From Aphanomyces cochlioides (taxonomy: Eukaryota > Oomycota > Saprolegniomycetes > Saprolegniales > Verrucalvaceae), in NCBI GenBank assembly GCA_019828595.1, contig JAHQRK010000036.1, positions 1 through 64,000 on the forward strand: 64,000 nt of DNA, written 5' to 3'. The notes under the pieces are model-generated. The model was not told the origin of the DNA and did not search any database. It saw nothing but the letters and a program-made list of their open reading frames with translations. Positions 41,662 to 54,000 of this stretch are shown here, piece by piece. The first letter of the stretch is position 1; every line of letters begins with the position of its first letter. The position numbers were made by a program, and so were the translations under genes.

Positions 41662-42876
41662 CTAGGCTGAATTGGTAATCAATTTGGCTTTTCGTTTTCT
41701 TGATTCGCTTCGACGTTGGGACTTCGATTTCTTCGGTGTTTGTAAGCTAACACGGCGAATATGTCGGATAAAACTGACTCTTGGCATCTGACCCAGGGGG
41801 TATACATTTTCATTGTCTTGGATCATACATAGACTTCGGTCTATGCAGCGCTTGTATCGCTTGGCGAGGACCCAGCAATGGGATGTTGAATCAGTGACAG
41901 AAACAACCAAGAATTCTCCGTCAGGCTCATCCAATATCGCTCTACAGATATCACGAATTGGATCACCCACCGATTGCTTGAGCAGTTGACGGGAGAATAT
42001 GGCGTCGTTGTAGTGGAATCCATGTGTGTATGCCAGCTTGAGAAAATCATGCATCTTGGAAGGGGGAATGCCCGCGTCTTGAGGAACTCCATGGGCCTCT
42101 TTGAAACCCGAAATGACTTCTTCGCTGAGCTCAAAATTGGAGACATTCAAATTGGTAGCAACGATTCGGATTGCAGCCGCAAGACAAGATTTGTCACTGT
42201 TGTTGCCAATTTCTAGCCACAGAGGATCCATCGCTCGAAATTCAGCAAGCGTTGGGGCGAGACCAGTGTTCGTGAGGAAGTGGGCTCCAGCTTGTCGCCA
42301 TCGTTGGTACATCGCCACGGCTTCTTGACACCCGCTGAGGTCTTTTTCGTCGAACCAGTCTTTGTTGAGTCCATCCGGGCGTTGAAACTTCCAGTTGACT
42401 TGGTATTGAATAGTTGAAATTCGATTTCGCATTGATGCCACTTCGCGGTGGTCATCGATAAACAACACTTCATCGATGTCATCATCGTCGGTTGGAATTC
42501 GCAGAGTGCGTGGGCGGTTGGTTGGGGCATCAGCCGTTGTCGCATTCGTTTGTGGCCTGGCTGGAACAGAAACATCGTCCAATAGATCCATGAGGGATGG
42601 TAGCGGAGATCCATTGTCATTGCCCAAGGGGTCAAATTCGCGGGTGCTCGAGTTCAAAATGGACATATCAGGAGTAAATTGGTGTTCTTCAGTTGTAACT
42701 GGACTTGAAGGACGAGTGTCGGATGATTGCGTCATAGGTACAGAAATCTCAACTCCATCCACTCCCTCAAGAGTAATCCCTGGAGACATCGAGCTCCCCA
42801 CACCTCGTGTAGTTATGGGTCTCGACGTCTGCGCGGGGAGTACGCTATCGGCAGTGAAAATCGTTGAAGCTTCCAT
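41662..42876 (-). CDS. Family A ORF3, copy A4 (404 aa)
   Basis: Identical as read to ORF3 of A3, with the chromodomain-like and Cys/His/Asp peptidase-like motifs and the basic C-terminus. First in-frame ATG at 42876. The open frame continues upstream without ATG to 43038, in phase with ORF2. Confidence 0.65.
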   Translation of the reverse strand: MEASTIFTADSVLPAQTSRPITTRGVGSSMSPGITLEGVDGVEISVPMTQSSDTRPSSPVTTEEHQFTPDMSILNSSTREFDPLGNDNGSPLPSLMDLLDDVSVPARPQTNATTADAPTNRPRTLRIPTDDDDIDEVLFIDDHREVASMRNRISTIQYQVNWKFQRPDGLNKDWFDEKDLSGCQEAVAMYQRWRQAGAHFLTNTGLAPTLAEFRAMDPLWLEIGNNSDKSCLAAAIRIVATNLNVSNFELSEEVISGFKEAHGVPQDAGIPPSKMHDFLKLAYTHGFHYNDAIFSRQLLKQSVGDPIRDICRAILDEPDGEFLVVSVTDSTSHCWVLAKRYKRCIDRSLCMIQDNENVYPLGQMPRVSFIRHIRRVSLQTPKKSKSQRRSESRKRKAKLITNSA

Positions 42877-43089
42877 TGTTGTTGTCTTGGGTAAAATCAA
42901 AAGTGAGTCTTGGAGAATTGTTTTGAGATTCTCACTGAACTTATTCTCAGTTGCGACACTTGAGTCAGGCACGATTTGATTGGGCAGTGAAATGTTTTGC
43001 GCGGATCGTGAGTGATGGTCGCCAGGATTCCCAATCAAAAATTCAGCTGGGATACCAAGTCAAGAATACAGCTGGGGCTTGTAATCAAA

Positions 43090-46000
43090 TTACTGGTGTT
43101 CAACTCGAAAAGACATGGGATATTTTTCGAATAGCTCGTTGTATCCAGCTTGAGAGAAAAGGACTGAGACCGCTTCGATGATGTTTCGATAGTCGAAGTC
43201 GTCAGGCGAGAGCAAACGAATTGTTCGCCTGATGGAAGCTGTCCAACTGACAAATATAATCTCGTTCCATAGTAAAATCGGTAGAGGCCTTTTGCCATCG
43301 AACTTGGTTGCATTTCTTTGAGTCCATAAGGAGTACGTGATGGAAGCACAAAGGAGGGACCATAATTTGAATAATGCGTCATGCAGGTGTTTTCCTCGCG
43401 TATTGGTCTTGAAGCGACTGATATTCGTGGTGGTTGCCCAATCAAACTTAACACCATAAGCACTCCATGCTCGCTCTTGGAACATCCAAACTTGATGTAC
43501 ATGATGACATGTATGGAAGGCATGATGAAAAGTCTCAACATCCGAGCAATCTTCATAGACACAACAAATAGCGTCAGGGTTTTGGATCTGCATATAGGAA
43601 AACCTCGAGTTGACGGGTAACATCTTCATGTGCAATCGAAACCATACATCGCCTTGAACAGGTGGAGGTAGATTACACACAGTACGAATGAGACGGATAT
43701 ACTTTGCTATGTCTTTGTCAGTTCTTGTCGTAGTCTTCATAGGATGTATAGCTTCAGTCTGGGGGGCGTGGTAAGCTAAATGCACCACGTTTTTCTTGGG
43801 CCACGACTCGAAAGGTAAATCAGCATCCTTGATTCTGGCTGTAAACGGATGTTGACAAGTCGGGACATTAGGCAGTGGCGACCCTTGCCGAATGTCAAAC
43901 GATCGAACAACTTTGTCGAAGATTCGTGTGAGTTGATTGTAAATGTCGGTTGTGCGGGGCAATGTGGCAAAGTCCATGACTCCGTCCTGGTTTAGACAAA
44001 CTTGGGCAGCTGGATTGTTCGACGACATTCGGTTCACGAACATGGTCTCTGTTGGCCAAGCACCATGTGGGGTCAGGAAATCCTTCAGGCATCTGAGACC
44101 ATTTTTGGCCCCGTGGCGGCACCAGAGACGCATGTCTTCATCTTTCACGACATTTGCTAACATCTTAGCAGAGCCGAAGTGCATTGCGTCGTAGGCTGTG
44201 AGCCATACCGGGAGGTTCAGTACCGTGTCGAGATTTGGAGGCACGCCGATTCGCTTACTCATGTCTGTGGCTGACCAATGTTTCCAAGTATCAAGCCACA
44301 GTGGATGGAGCTCGCGAAGCAAAAGCCACTTGGAGCTTGCATTTGGGTAGTATGAAAGAAAATCGAATGGGTGACTGTCTCGGAATAACTGATGTATTGT
44401 GCGGCTAAATTGTCGCTGTACAAGTTTCTTCCACACCAGGATTTCACCAGGAGAATCGGCAGACATAAAGAGCTGTAAACGAAGAAGGCGTTGTGTTCGC
44501 AGCCTCGATGCAATGTGGGGGATTCCCAAGCCTAAAGGCTTGTCGTACTGCCACCTTCTATGGATTGAGGGACGGTAACTCTCATCGAGCTGGGTCTTGC
44601 GGCAAAGTATGAACTTGTTTAACATTTGTTGCCACGTAACGACCATAGCAGGAGGCACAGGTACAACGGCTGTTACATGCCACAACATAGATAGCAACAT
44701 CGTGGAGGCAATAAGCTTTCGGCCCTGCAATGTCCTTGCTCGTTTACCCCATAGTTGAAAGGACGAGATGAATTTGTCGTTGAGTTTTTGAAGTTGGGAG
44801 TCAGCCGAAAGTCGATGGCCAAAGAGAATACCAAGATATTTCGTACACTGACCAGTTGGTACGATATTGAGCAAACCATCTGCTTCGATGTCTTCTTGAT
44901 CGAGATGGTCGTTGAGAACCAAGGTCATGCACTTGGAACGATTCAGACGGGCCCCTGAAGCCGTGCAAAACTCTTCCACAATTGCCATTTGCTCCACAGC
45001 AGATTGCAGCGAGTTTGATAACAACGTCGAGTCGTCGGCAAAGAATATACTCGTAATAACTGAGTCGTGGGGAGAGCGATTCCAAGATGTGGGGACGCTC
45101 GGAGCATCTCACCAAGAGGTTCTAGGTATAGGACGAACAGTAGGCATGATAAAGGACAGCCTTGTTTGACGCCTCGGGTAGGTCGGATCTTAGGGCCAAG
45201 CTCGCCATTGAAGATGATCTGGACCAAAGGTGAGTCGTACAAAAGAGCTACCCACGCAATGAAACCATCACCAGTGTTGACTTCTCTCAGCACATCAAGC
45301 ATAAATTCTCGATCCACCATGTCGTACGCTTTCGAAAAGTCAAGGAATGTTGCATAGTAGTCGTGATCTTCGTTGGTGCAAAACGTTTGCAAAGTTTGCA
45401 CAAGCAGGACGTGGTCATGCAGCCGTCGTCCTGGGACAAAGCCAGCTTGACTTGGGTGAATGAGATGAGGAGCTACTGTAGCCAGGCGATAAGCGAGGGC
45501 ACGGGATAGTATCTTCACCTCCACTGACATGAGTGCAATAGGTCGGTAGTTTCCAGGATCGCCTCGATCACCAGCTTTGAAGAGCAGAGCCACAGCACTA
45601 CGCCTTTGTTGAAGGAGTAGTTTACCGTGGTGGTGAAGTTGGTAGTTGAAGACCCTGACCAGGATTTCGGAGAAAGCCTCGGGTGCTACTTGGAAGAAGG
45701 CCGCTGGCCATCCATCAGGACCAGGAGACTTGTTTGGACTCATTGTCTTGAGAGCACTACACAGCTCGGCTGCTGTGATAGGTCTGTCTAGCTCCTCGCG
45801 TTGCTCATCATTGAGTTTGCGGGAGATAAACCGTATGACAGCCCTCCGCCTCGCCCGGTTTAGCCGAGGTTGTTCGCCACGAGTGGTAGTCATTATTGCC
45901 TTCCAATGGGCAGTGAATCTCTCTTTGATAGTGGTAGGATCAGACACGGGAATGCCATCGACGTTGACCGTCGTGATAGGAACCTTGAGTCCTTGTGGCC

Positions 46001-47204
46001 TTCGAAAGAAGTGGCTCGTACCGCGTTCGTTGATATTTGCATGAAAATCGAATTGCTGATCCATGCGGTATTGGCGATATTCGATTCTTGCGTTTTCCAG
46101 CGCCAACCGAGTAGCATCAACGGCAGCCTCGTCGAGCAAGCCAGCTTCGTATGATCGTTGTGCAGATATATGTCTCAGTTTTAGGCTTTTGAGCTCGTGT
46201 TGCATGGATTGGAGGTGGTGGCGATGACATTGTTGTAAACGTCGTTTGATTCGCTTAAGCCACCCATACCAGACGGCTCCCATGTTTGTCGATTCGTCCG
46301 CACGCATCTCAGAGAGGAGGTGTGATGCCTCTTCTCGTATGGCTTTGATGACGAGCGGGTCTTTGAGTAGCTCTCTCGGCAGCCTCCAGTAGCCACGGGT
46401 CGTGGGTGTATGACTTGTAGAGAGAACGACAGTGTGCTCCAAGTGATCTCCGGCAAAGCTGTTAGTGGCATATTTTGAGCTTTGGTAGGATTGGGCAACT
46501 AAATCTTGGTCAATGAACCAGTAGTCCAGACGATTGCTTCGTCCTGGACCGCTTGCCAGTCTTTCGTGAGGGTGGTGTAGGCGCCACGCGTCGATGACTC
46601 CTAGTTGTGACAGCCAGGCAAGACATTCGACTTTTCCAAAGGTGTGATCTTGCCGTGGTTTGGAAGCATCGAGGTGTTCGTTGACAGGAAGGTTAAAATC
46701 TCCCCCAACCAGGTGTACACTGTTAGCTTCAAAAGCGCGAGGGAGACTGTCAAAGAAACTAGCCCGATGTTGAGGGGTAACTGGCGCGTAAATGTTGTGG
46801 ATGTAGACTGGGGTTTCATCCCAGTACGTTTTGATCACAATATAACGGCCAGGGATATCGTGTTGTGATAAGTGCACCAGGCTTGAGAATCCAGGCATCG
46901 ATTCGTGAAAGTATGATGCAACGCCACATCGACGGTTGTTCAAATTGTCCGTGCGGGTTGTTCGTAAGTCGTTGGTAAAAAGTTTGTACTTGCTAACACC
47001 CACTTCGTTGTCGAGGTGAGTGTGGAAAGTGTCAAGATGTTTTGCGTTGTTGAGTTTCGTTTCTTGAAAGAGAACAGCTTGTGTCGGTTTCCGAAGACGC
47101 CGTGCAACAAGATGTCCGTTTTCTTTCAGCCCATTGAGGTTGCTCGTCGTCACTTCAAGTATGGGGAGCTTGACAAAATGACCAGCCGCGACCACTTTAG
47201 CCAC
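43090..47204 (-). pseudogene. Family A ORF2 (APE endonuclease-RT), copy A4, single shared frameshift
   Basis: The endonuclease and N-terminal RT part is 44943-47204; the part from FADD to the zinc motif is in the other frame down to 43090. The break near 45067-45072 is the one common to the family. No AUG at the start, as in A3. Confidence 0.85.
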
Positions 47205-49662
47205 GGGAAGCGATCGTTGTGAGATCCGCTAGGTCGCCGTGAATTAAAGTAGGTTCGCTTGGGTGAAACATGACTTGATTGTGGAGAGTGATATCCAAAT
47301 CGTTGCTTTCGTGTAGTTGAAGGATTTTTGTCATGATGTGACACATCGATTCTCCGTCGCCAGTGTACATGAATTCCATTCTGTTCCATATGTGGAGGCC
47401 AAGGTCGGTGTACATCAGGAGTGACATGAGCGTTTCGGAGGATAGACTGCGTTTACCAAGGCGAGAGGGTAACGCTGTCACTGGACTTTTTGTTGAGGCC
47501 AAAATTGCCGCATCGCTATTGAAATATAGTGGAGCATGAACTGCCATCAATACTTCTGCAATGGCCAGCACTTCTTCGACTTCAACTCTGTTGAGGACGA
47601 TGTCATCATCGGTGATGATTGCCTCGATGAGTGGGAGGTTGTTGACCATCTTCTGGTCACTGAACACCGAGATCACGTGGTCGTGAGTGATTGGAGTGCC
47701 GAATGTTGCCTCGTAGAGCTGACCAAAAGATTTTGTGCCACCACCAGACGCTCTTAGCCAACGATTAAGCAGTCGAAGACGAACAAAGTATTCGAAGCTG
47801 TCACGATTGGAGACAAAAATTTGGTGCAGTTGCAGTCCAAATTCGATTGGCGCACGTTCTAGATGGATGCAGATCGTGTCAACACGCCCGTCCGTAATCA
47901 ATTTCAATAAGTTGAAGGAATCGTGCGCTAACGCTTCCTTAACTTGGGCCGGGATATGTTGTGGTGCGTTTTGAGCCTTGGTGTCAAGGTCGTTGAGCTC
48001 GGCAAGTATGGCATCGAGAGACTTCTCAAACCTTTGGATTGAGCCCTCGTGGGGTTTGATCCCGCTAATGAACTCTTCAGCGGCAACGTGCACCTTGTCA
48101 CCAGATTTGAGTGTCAGCTTTGGAACAATTACTTTGACAGTGGTGTTGCCAACTGTCGTTTCGTGTTCCTCGGGCTCAACATTAGCGCGTTCGTCCAGAG
48201 CCGCAAACATGTTCGGGGAGATCCAAGGACGATCAGGAGCTGGGATTGAGCCAGCGGAGATTGGGGTTTTCTTTCTTTTGCCTGTAGTTTGAACTTCAGT
48301 CCATTCCTTGTTGCTGTCTCGGGTCGTTTTCTGCCGTTTGGCAGTGGATGTCGAGACAGCGGCGTCTCCCCGTGGGCGGTGAGGGGTTGCGTGAAGTCCA
48401 TGTTGGGTGGCGATTACATCGAGGTCAAGGCGCGCGAGCTTCTTGTCACGGTAAAACCATCCTTGACCAAACACGCGGAGGCACCGACCCTTGAAAATGA
48501 ATTCTTCAATTGATCGACCGTCATTGTGCATAGATTCGGGTATAGCTGTCCCTTCAAAATACAAGCGATAACGAGAGCTAGCCAAGCCAGTCGTCGAGGA
48601 AACTGTGGAGTATGAGCCCCACAAAAAGCGCGGCTCAAGCTTTGACATGATGCTGAACATGAGACGTTCTTCATCCTGTCCTTGGAGACCAGATGGGATA
48701 TCGATGAAATATCCATCAAGTATATGGGGCTCAGTCATGACAAATCTCTGAGAGCTGCCATCCTTTGCCACTTGGATCTTGAGAGAGACTCCACGCAGCT
48801 TTTTAAGAGCATCTTCAGAGGCTATGCCCCACTTGAGAAGACGATTGGAGACATCTTTCTCGCACTTGATGACATCGACAAATGCATCGTCCAAATCAAG
48901 CGCTTGGTTGTCAAACAATAGAGATGTCATTGCCTTGGAGATGTCGATGTATTTGGTGTATTGGCCAGTGGACATTTGTAGCCAGCCAACAACATCTCTG
49001 GGGGAATGTTTTTGGATGGGCAAAGTGTCGTCAAACGTGAGAGATCCTGTCGCGCGTTTTTGCAACAAGGACGCCAGCTCGGCCATAGTTGGTCGATAAT
49101 GGCCGACGTCACTGTTCCGCTGAGCCTTGGCAGATTTAGCTCTCTGCTTGGCTTGGAATTCCCACACGCATTCGTTTGGCTTTTTGGTCGAGGTGTTCGA
49201 CTCGGGTGGTATTGGCACGGAGCGTGTTGTAGCAGGAGGCGAGGCATCGATTTGAGCTTCAGGCTCCATTTCCACATCAACATTGGTGTCGCGAATCGAT
49301 TGGTCTTCAGAGCGCGGCTCCAGCTCAGTGGCTTGAGTAATCGGTGGGGTATGTGGTTGGTTGTTGTTGGAGATATCCTCTATGTCTTCATCAGGCATCG
49401 GAGAAACATTATCCTTGTTGACAGTTTTGTCGCTGGTACGAGCGCTTGGTAATGGCACGCGACCACCGAGTGTAGCAAGACGTATGGGCGGTTGAGCAGC
49501 AGGCGGAGTTTTGTCGATGATTGAGTCAGGTTCATCGTCATCATCATCGTCAACAATCACCTCCATGATACTAGAAGCGTCCGAGGTATTGCGAAAGGGA
49601 GAGACAGAAAAAGCTGAGGGCTTGTGTGCATGAGCACGGCTGGAAGAGCGGGTAGTCGCCAT
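47197..49662 (-). CDS. Family A ORF1 protein, copy A4 (821 aa)
   Basis: Open from the ATG at 49662. Differs from the other copies by Ala20 to Val (GTC for GCC near 49604). No other change was seen by eye. Confidence 0.85.
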   Translation of the reverse strand: MATTRSSSRAHAHKPSAFSVSPFRNTSDASSIMEVIVDDDDDDEPDSIIDKTPPAAQPPIRLATLGGRVPLPSARTSDKTVNKDNVSPMPDEDIEDISNNNQPHTPPITQATELEPRSEDQSIRDTNVDVEMEPEAQIDASPPATTRSVPIPPESNTSTKKPNECVWEFQAKQRAKSAKAQRNSDVGHYRPTMAELASLLQKRATGSLTFDDTLPIQKHSPRDVVGWLQMSTGQYTKYIDISKAMTSLLFDNQALDLDDAFVDVIKCEKDVSNRLLKWGIASEDALKKLRGVSLKIQVAKDGSSQRFVMTEPHILDGYFIDIPSGLQGQDEERLMFSIMSKLEPRFLWGSYSTVSSTTGLASSRYRLYFEGTAIPESMHNDGRSIEEFIFKGRCLRVFGQGWFYRDKKLARLDLDVIATQHGLHATPHRPRGDAAVSTSTAKRQKTTRDSNKEWTEVQTTGKRKKTPISAGSIPAPDRPWISPNMFAALDERANVEPEEHETTVGNTTVKVIVPKLTLKSGDKVHVAAEEFISGIKPHEGSIQRFEKSLDAILAELNDLDTKAQNAPQHIPAQVKEALAHDSFNLLKLITDGRVDTICIHLERAPIEFGLQLHQIFVSNRDSFEYFVRLRLLNRWLRASGGGTKSFGQLYEATFGTPITHDHVISVFSDQKMVNNLPLIEAIITDDDIVLNRVEVEEVLAIAEVLMAVHAPLYFNSDAAILASTKSPVTALPSRLGKRSLSSETLMSLLMYTDLGLHIWNRMEFMYTGDGESMCHIMTKILQLHESNDLDITLHNQVMFHPSEPTLIHGDLADLTTIASRG

Positions 49663-49713
49663 GTTGTCAGTTTTGGACAGTGGTACTGCGGGGTAGCTGG
49701 CAAATTGGAAACT

Positions 49714-49821
49714 CCGGTCATAGCTCAGTTGGTAGAGCGTTTGACTGTAGTGGAAAGTTGTATTGGATTCAGTATGGCTTCAGAAATCAAATGGCCACCG
49801 GTTCGATTCCGGTTGACCGGA
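49714..49821 (+). tRNA. tRNA-Tyr (GTA), intron-containing (tRNA9)
   Basis: Complete gene regenerated right of A4; intron 49751-49785. This is the last full tRNA gene in the window. Confidence 0.95.
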
Positions 49822-50909
49822 CTCTCTTTTTCACACTTTCATCTCCTTTCCTTCTCTTACCCTCTTTTTTCCACCTCTCTCTTCATCTTCACGACCTTTA
49901 CACGTCCCAACATTTAGATTCATCACATTTACCTACACATACAACAACTACACACTATACAGTCTATTCCAATGCCACACAAATCAAATCTACGCGTTTT
50001 CACCAGCATTCACGCGGCATGAGCCATCATTGCTCTGTCTTGTTTATTTCATGTGCAGGACACATTGGATGCACCCCAAAAGACATTACAATCAAGAGGA
50101 ATCACATTCCCTTACATACGTTGTCGTGCCAGTATTTTTGTCGCTCGTCAATCTCTGACAAAAACTCCTCCACGTAGTAGCATAGAAGTGCCATTTTGAA
50201 GGTCCAGTGAGCATACATGCCCCACAGCTCCTACGTTTGCCTTTCGGATGTCTGTGACGGCTCAGTTCAAAGTAGTTCGGGGTTGACGTTTTAAGTGATG
50301 CCTCGCTAATTCATTGATCGAAATGAACAACACGTTATTTAAACATGGTTGCTTCTTGGAGGATAAAACAGTTTATGTTGGTTGTCCAAAATGAACAGCC
50401 TCATACTTTCCAACCTCTGAATTGAGGTATAATCCCTTTGCAAAAACAAATCGCAACGACGTTTGGCTTCAACACAGAGAGAGGAGGAAAAAGAGTCTAC
50501 CAATCGCACACGCATACATTCCGTTCTTGTTGTGTCGTTGTTTTAGTCACTCATATTTTGGCAAGTCATATATACATTCTTTTTGGGGGGACACAGCACG
50601 AGGATTCATCGTGCTAACTTGGTGCGTGCTGTGTGGCCACGGTGCGACGTTGGTACGGAGACTTCTCTACAACACTGCATGAGGCAGAGCGAAGAGCTTG
50701 GTAAAGGGTAAGAGTGTTTGTAAATAAGAAGGTGGATGGAATGCGATGTTGTAGATGAAATGGCAGAGACGAGTCTCTGAAAATGGGCTGGAAGATAGTG
50801 AGGACTATAAGAATACAGGGTGTAGGATGTGGTTGATGATGCCAGTTGGTAGTGTATGTAGATGACTAAAATAGTGTGTGAAAGGTCGGTGGCTGGAGGA
50901 CGTATGTGT
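49822..50909. repeat. tRNA array spacer, type alpha
   Basis: This spacer between A4/tRNA9 and B3 has the TC insertion and G in GTGTGTGAAAGG, plus a private G-to-T change (CACACTATACAG near 49955). No gene is recognised. Confidence 0.85.
49827..49831 (+). terminator. Pol III T-run terminator of tRNA9
   Basis: TTTTT lies 5 nt after the tRNA. Confidence 0.7.
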
Positions 50910-50923
50910 CCGGTCATAGCTCA
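50910..50923 (+). repeat. Left target-site duplication (tRNA-Tyr bases 1-14) of B3
   Basis: CCGGTCATAGCTCA. The expected partner at 58222 is itself interrupted by B4. Confidence 0.92.
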
Positions 50924-50939
50924 CTGCAATGGGGAGGTA

Positions 50940-50989
50940 TATTAATAGACTTTCAATATCTACTAATACTAATATTGCCTACTAACGGC
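50940..50989 (-). other. Family B 3'-tail RNA hairpins (B3)
   Basis: Both hairpins intact, as in B1. Confidence 0.65.
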
Positions 50990-51080
50990 TCATCCCACTT
51001 CCAATTGCTTCAGCAGATTTTCTACTTTGGGCTTTGGAGTACAGCGATTTTTGACTTGTTGAATAAATACTTGGGGCTTG

Positions 51081-54000
51081 TTAATTTGGGGCTGAAGGTT
51101 GGAGCGCGAGCAAAGTCGGGTACTTGGCTACCAGTGGGCGATAGACAGGTTGTCTATGCAAAGTATTGATTGCTGAAATTGCTTCCACTCGTTGAGGGCT
51201 GCGGATCGATGCATGCCATCGGATGAAGCTGACTTCTTGCCAAATTTCTGGCGGAGGCGGCTCCTTCGATTCGAACTTGGCGGCGTTGTGCGTTGTCCAA
51301 ATATAGTGAAGGTTGGAAGCACACAGAAGAGCCCAGAGCACAAACAGTATGTCTTGAAGCTGGCTACCGCGTTCGTTGACTTGAAAGCGGTCGATGTTGG
51401 TGATGGCAGTCCAATCGAAATTGACACCGAAGCATCGCCAAGCGGTCGCGTGAAAACGCCAAAGGGGATACACGCGAGAGCAGGTGTGGAAGGCGTGGTG
51501 TTGGTTCTCCGGTGCGTCGCAATTGGTATAGACACAGCAAATTACGTCTGGCTGCTGAGGTTGCAAGTAGAACAAGCGCGAGTTGACAGGCAGCATGTTG
51601 AACAACAGTCGAAACCAAACGTCGCCATGGAGGGGAGGCGGCCAACGGCATGTTTTGCGGATGAGTCGCACGTAGGTCGCAATATCTTGTTGCTCGACGC
51701 GGGACGATGTCGCCACTGGGTGCGGTTTTCCATCCGAAGGGGCGTGATGCGCCAAACGTGATACGAGTCGCTTGGGCCAACGCTCGAAGGATAGCAATTG
51801 ATCTTTGAAAAGTGCCTTGAAAGGGTGACTTGTTGTATCGATATCGGTCAAAGCAGTTCCAGTTCGAACGCCAGACGTGCGGAGGACTTGGTCGAATATC
51901 TTGGTGAGGTGGCTATAAACTTGACCAGCACGTTCGGGTGCTGCAAATCCCATCGTGCCGTTCGCTTGTAACGTCACTTGTGCCGCACGGTTGTTGGATG
52001 ACAGTCGATCAATAAACGCAGCTCTTGTAGGCCATGTCCCTTGCCGTGTCAAGAAGTCTTTGAGGCAGTGGAAACCGTTTTGAGACGCATGTCTACACCA
52101 TCGACGACACAGAGCAGTCTTCACGACATTTGATGTAGCACCCGCAGGACCAACTTGCAGAGCGGGGTAGGATGTCAGCCACACGGGGAGGTTCAAAAGT
52201 TCTTCGAGGCTTGGTGGCGAAGCGGTTCGCTTGGCCATAGGTGTGGCGGCCCATTGATGCCAAATGTCGTGCCAAAGAGGATGCAGCTCCCACAAAAACA
52301 ACCACTTGGAGCTGTGGTTGGGGAAGTACGTGAGAAAGTCGAACGGGTGGGTGTCGCGATACAGCTTGTTCATGACACGGGAAAATTGTCTCTTGACAAG
52401 CAACTTCCATGGGGCAAATGTGTTGGGTGAATTGGGCTGCATCAAGAGTTGGAGCCGCAGCAGTCGCTGAGTCCGAAGCTTCGAAGCCACATGCGGAATA
52501 CCGAGGCCGAGTTTTTGATCGAACTGCCACTTGCGGCAAATAGTTGAGCGATGATGGTCGGTGATTTGCGTCTTCCGACCAAGGATGTACTTGTTGACCA
52601 TTCTTTGCCAAACGGCAACCATCGTTGGAGGCACATACACTGCAGCCGTGACATGCCATAACAACGACAACAACATGGTCGATACGATGAGTTTGCGGCC
52701 TTGGATGGTTCGCGCACGACTTCCCCACGTTTGAAACGCAGCCAGAAACTTGTCGTTCAGTTGCTGGACTTGAAAATCGCGCGGCAGTCGGTGGCCAAAG
52801 AGAATACCAAGGTATTTCACTGGCTTCTCGCTCGGCAAGACGTTCAAGAGGCCACCATCGTCGATGTCTTCGATATCGAGATTGTTGTTGAGCGCCAAAG
52901 TCATGCACTTGGCAACGTTGAGACGAGCTCCAGACACAGAGCAAAAGTCTTCGACAATTGCCATTTGCTCGACCGCCGCTTGGAGGGATGACGAGAGTAG
53001 AGTCGTGTCGTCGGCAAAGTAGATGCTCGTCAGTGAGTCTCCATTTGGAAGGGGAATACCAAAATCAGGAGATCCGCGTAGCATTTCGCCGAGTGGCTCG
53101 AGGTAAAGTACGAAGAGCATGCACGATAGGGGGCAACCTTGCTTGACTCCGCGGGTAGGCCGTATGGTAGGGCCAAGACCGTCGTTGAAAATGATCTGGA
53201 CCAGAGGCGTATTGTAAAGCAACTGAACCCAAGACACAAATGTGGGACCGATGTTCATCTCCTTGAGTACGTCGAAGAGAAAGCCTTGGTCAACCATATC
53301 GTATGCCTTGGAAAAGTCGAGAAACGTCGCGTAGTAGTCGTGGTCTTCATTGGTACAGAAAGTCTGCAATGCTTGTACCAGCATCACGTGGTCGTGCAAG
53401 CGACGGCCAGGGACAAAACCAGCTTGGCTTGGGTGAGCGAGGTATGGGGCAACTTGTGCAAGACGGTAGGCCAGCGCCCGCGATAGAATCTTGACTTCAA
53501 CCGACATGAGAGTAATCGGCCGATAGTTGCCAGGGTCGCCTCTGTCTCCAGCCTTGAACAAGAGCGCCACTGCACTTCGGCGTTGTTGGAGCAGGAGGTG
53601 ACCGTGATGGGTGAGTTGGTAGTTGAACACCTTGAGCAGGATTTGGGCGAATACGTCCGGGGAGATTTGAAAGAAAGCTGCAGGCCAGCCGTCTGAACCA
53701 GGAGACTTGTTCGGGTTCATAGACTTGAGCGCGCCGCACAGGTCTTCCGCCGTGAGAGGACTTTCCAGAGCGTCGCGCTGTTCTTGAGTGAGACGTCGAG
53801 TAATGGCTCGAATGATAGCTCGGCGACGGGCCCGATTCAACGGTGGTTGGTCTCTTGGAGTGACCATGATGTTTTTCCAATGAGACGTAAAACCAGCCTT
53901 GACTTCAGACGGGTCAGTCGACGTTACACCGTTGATTGTCACGGACGAGAGCGGCACTTTGATCCCCTTGGGTCGACGAAAAAAGTGACTGGTACCTCGC

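Larger units (their letters stand above)
41584..49713 (-). mobile_element. Family A non-LTR retrotransposon, copy A4 (full length, 8130 bp)
   Basis: Same length and coding state as A3. Both share the ACCATG variant near 33000/44065 where A1 and A2 have GCCATG, so A3 and A4 are the closest pair. One private change in ORF1 is noted below. Confidence 0.93.
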
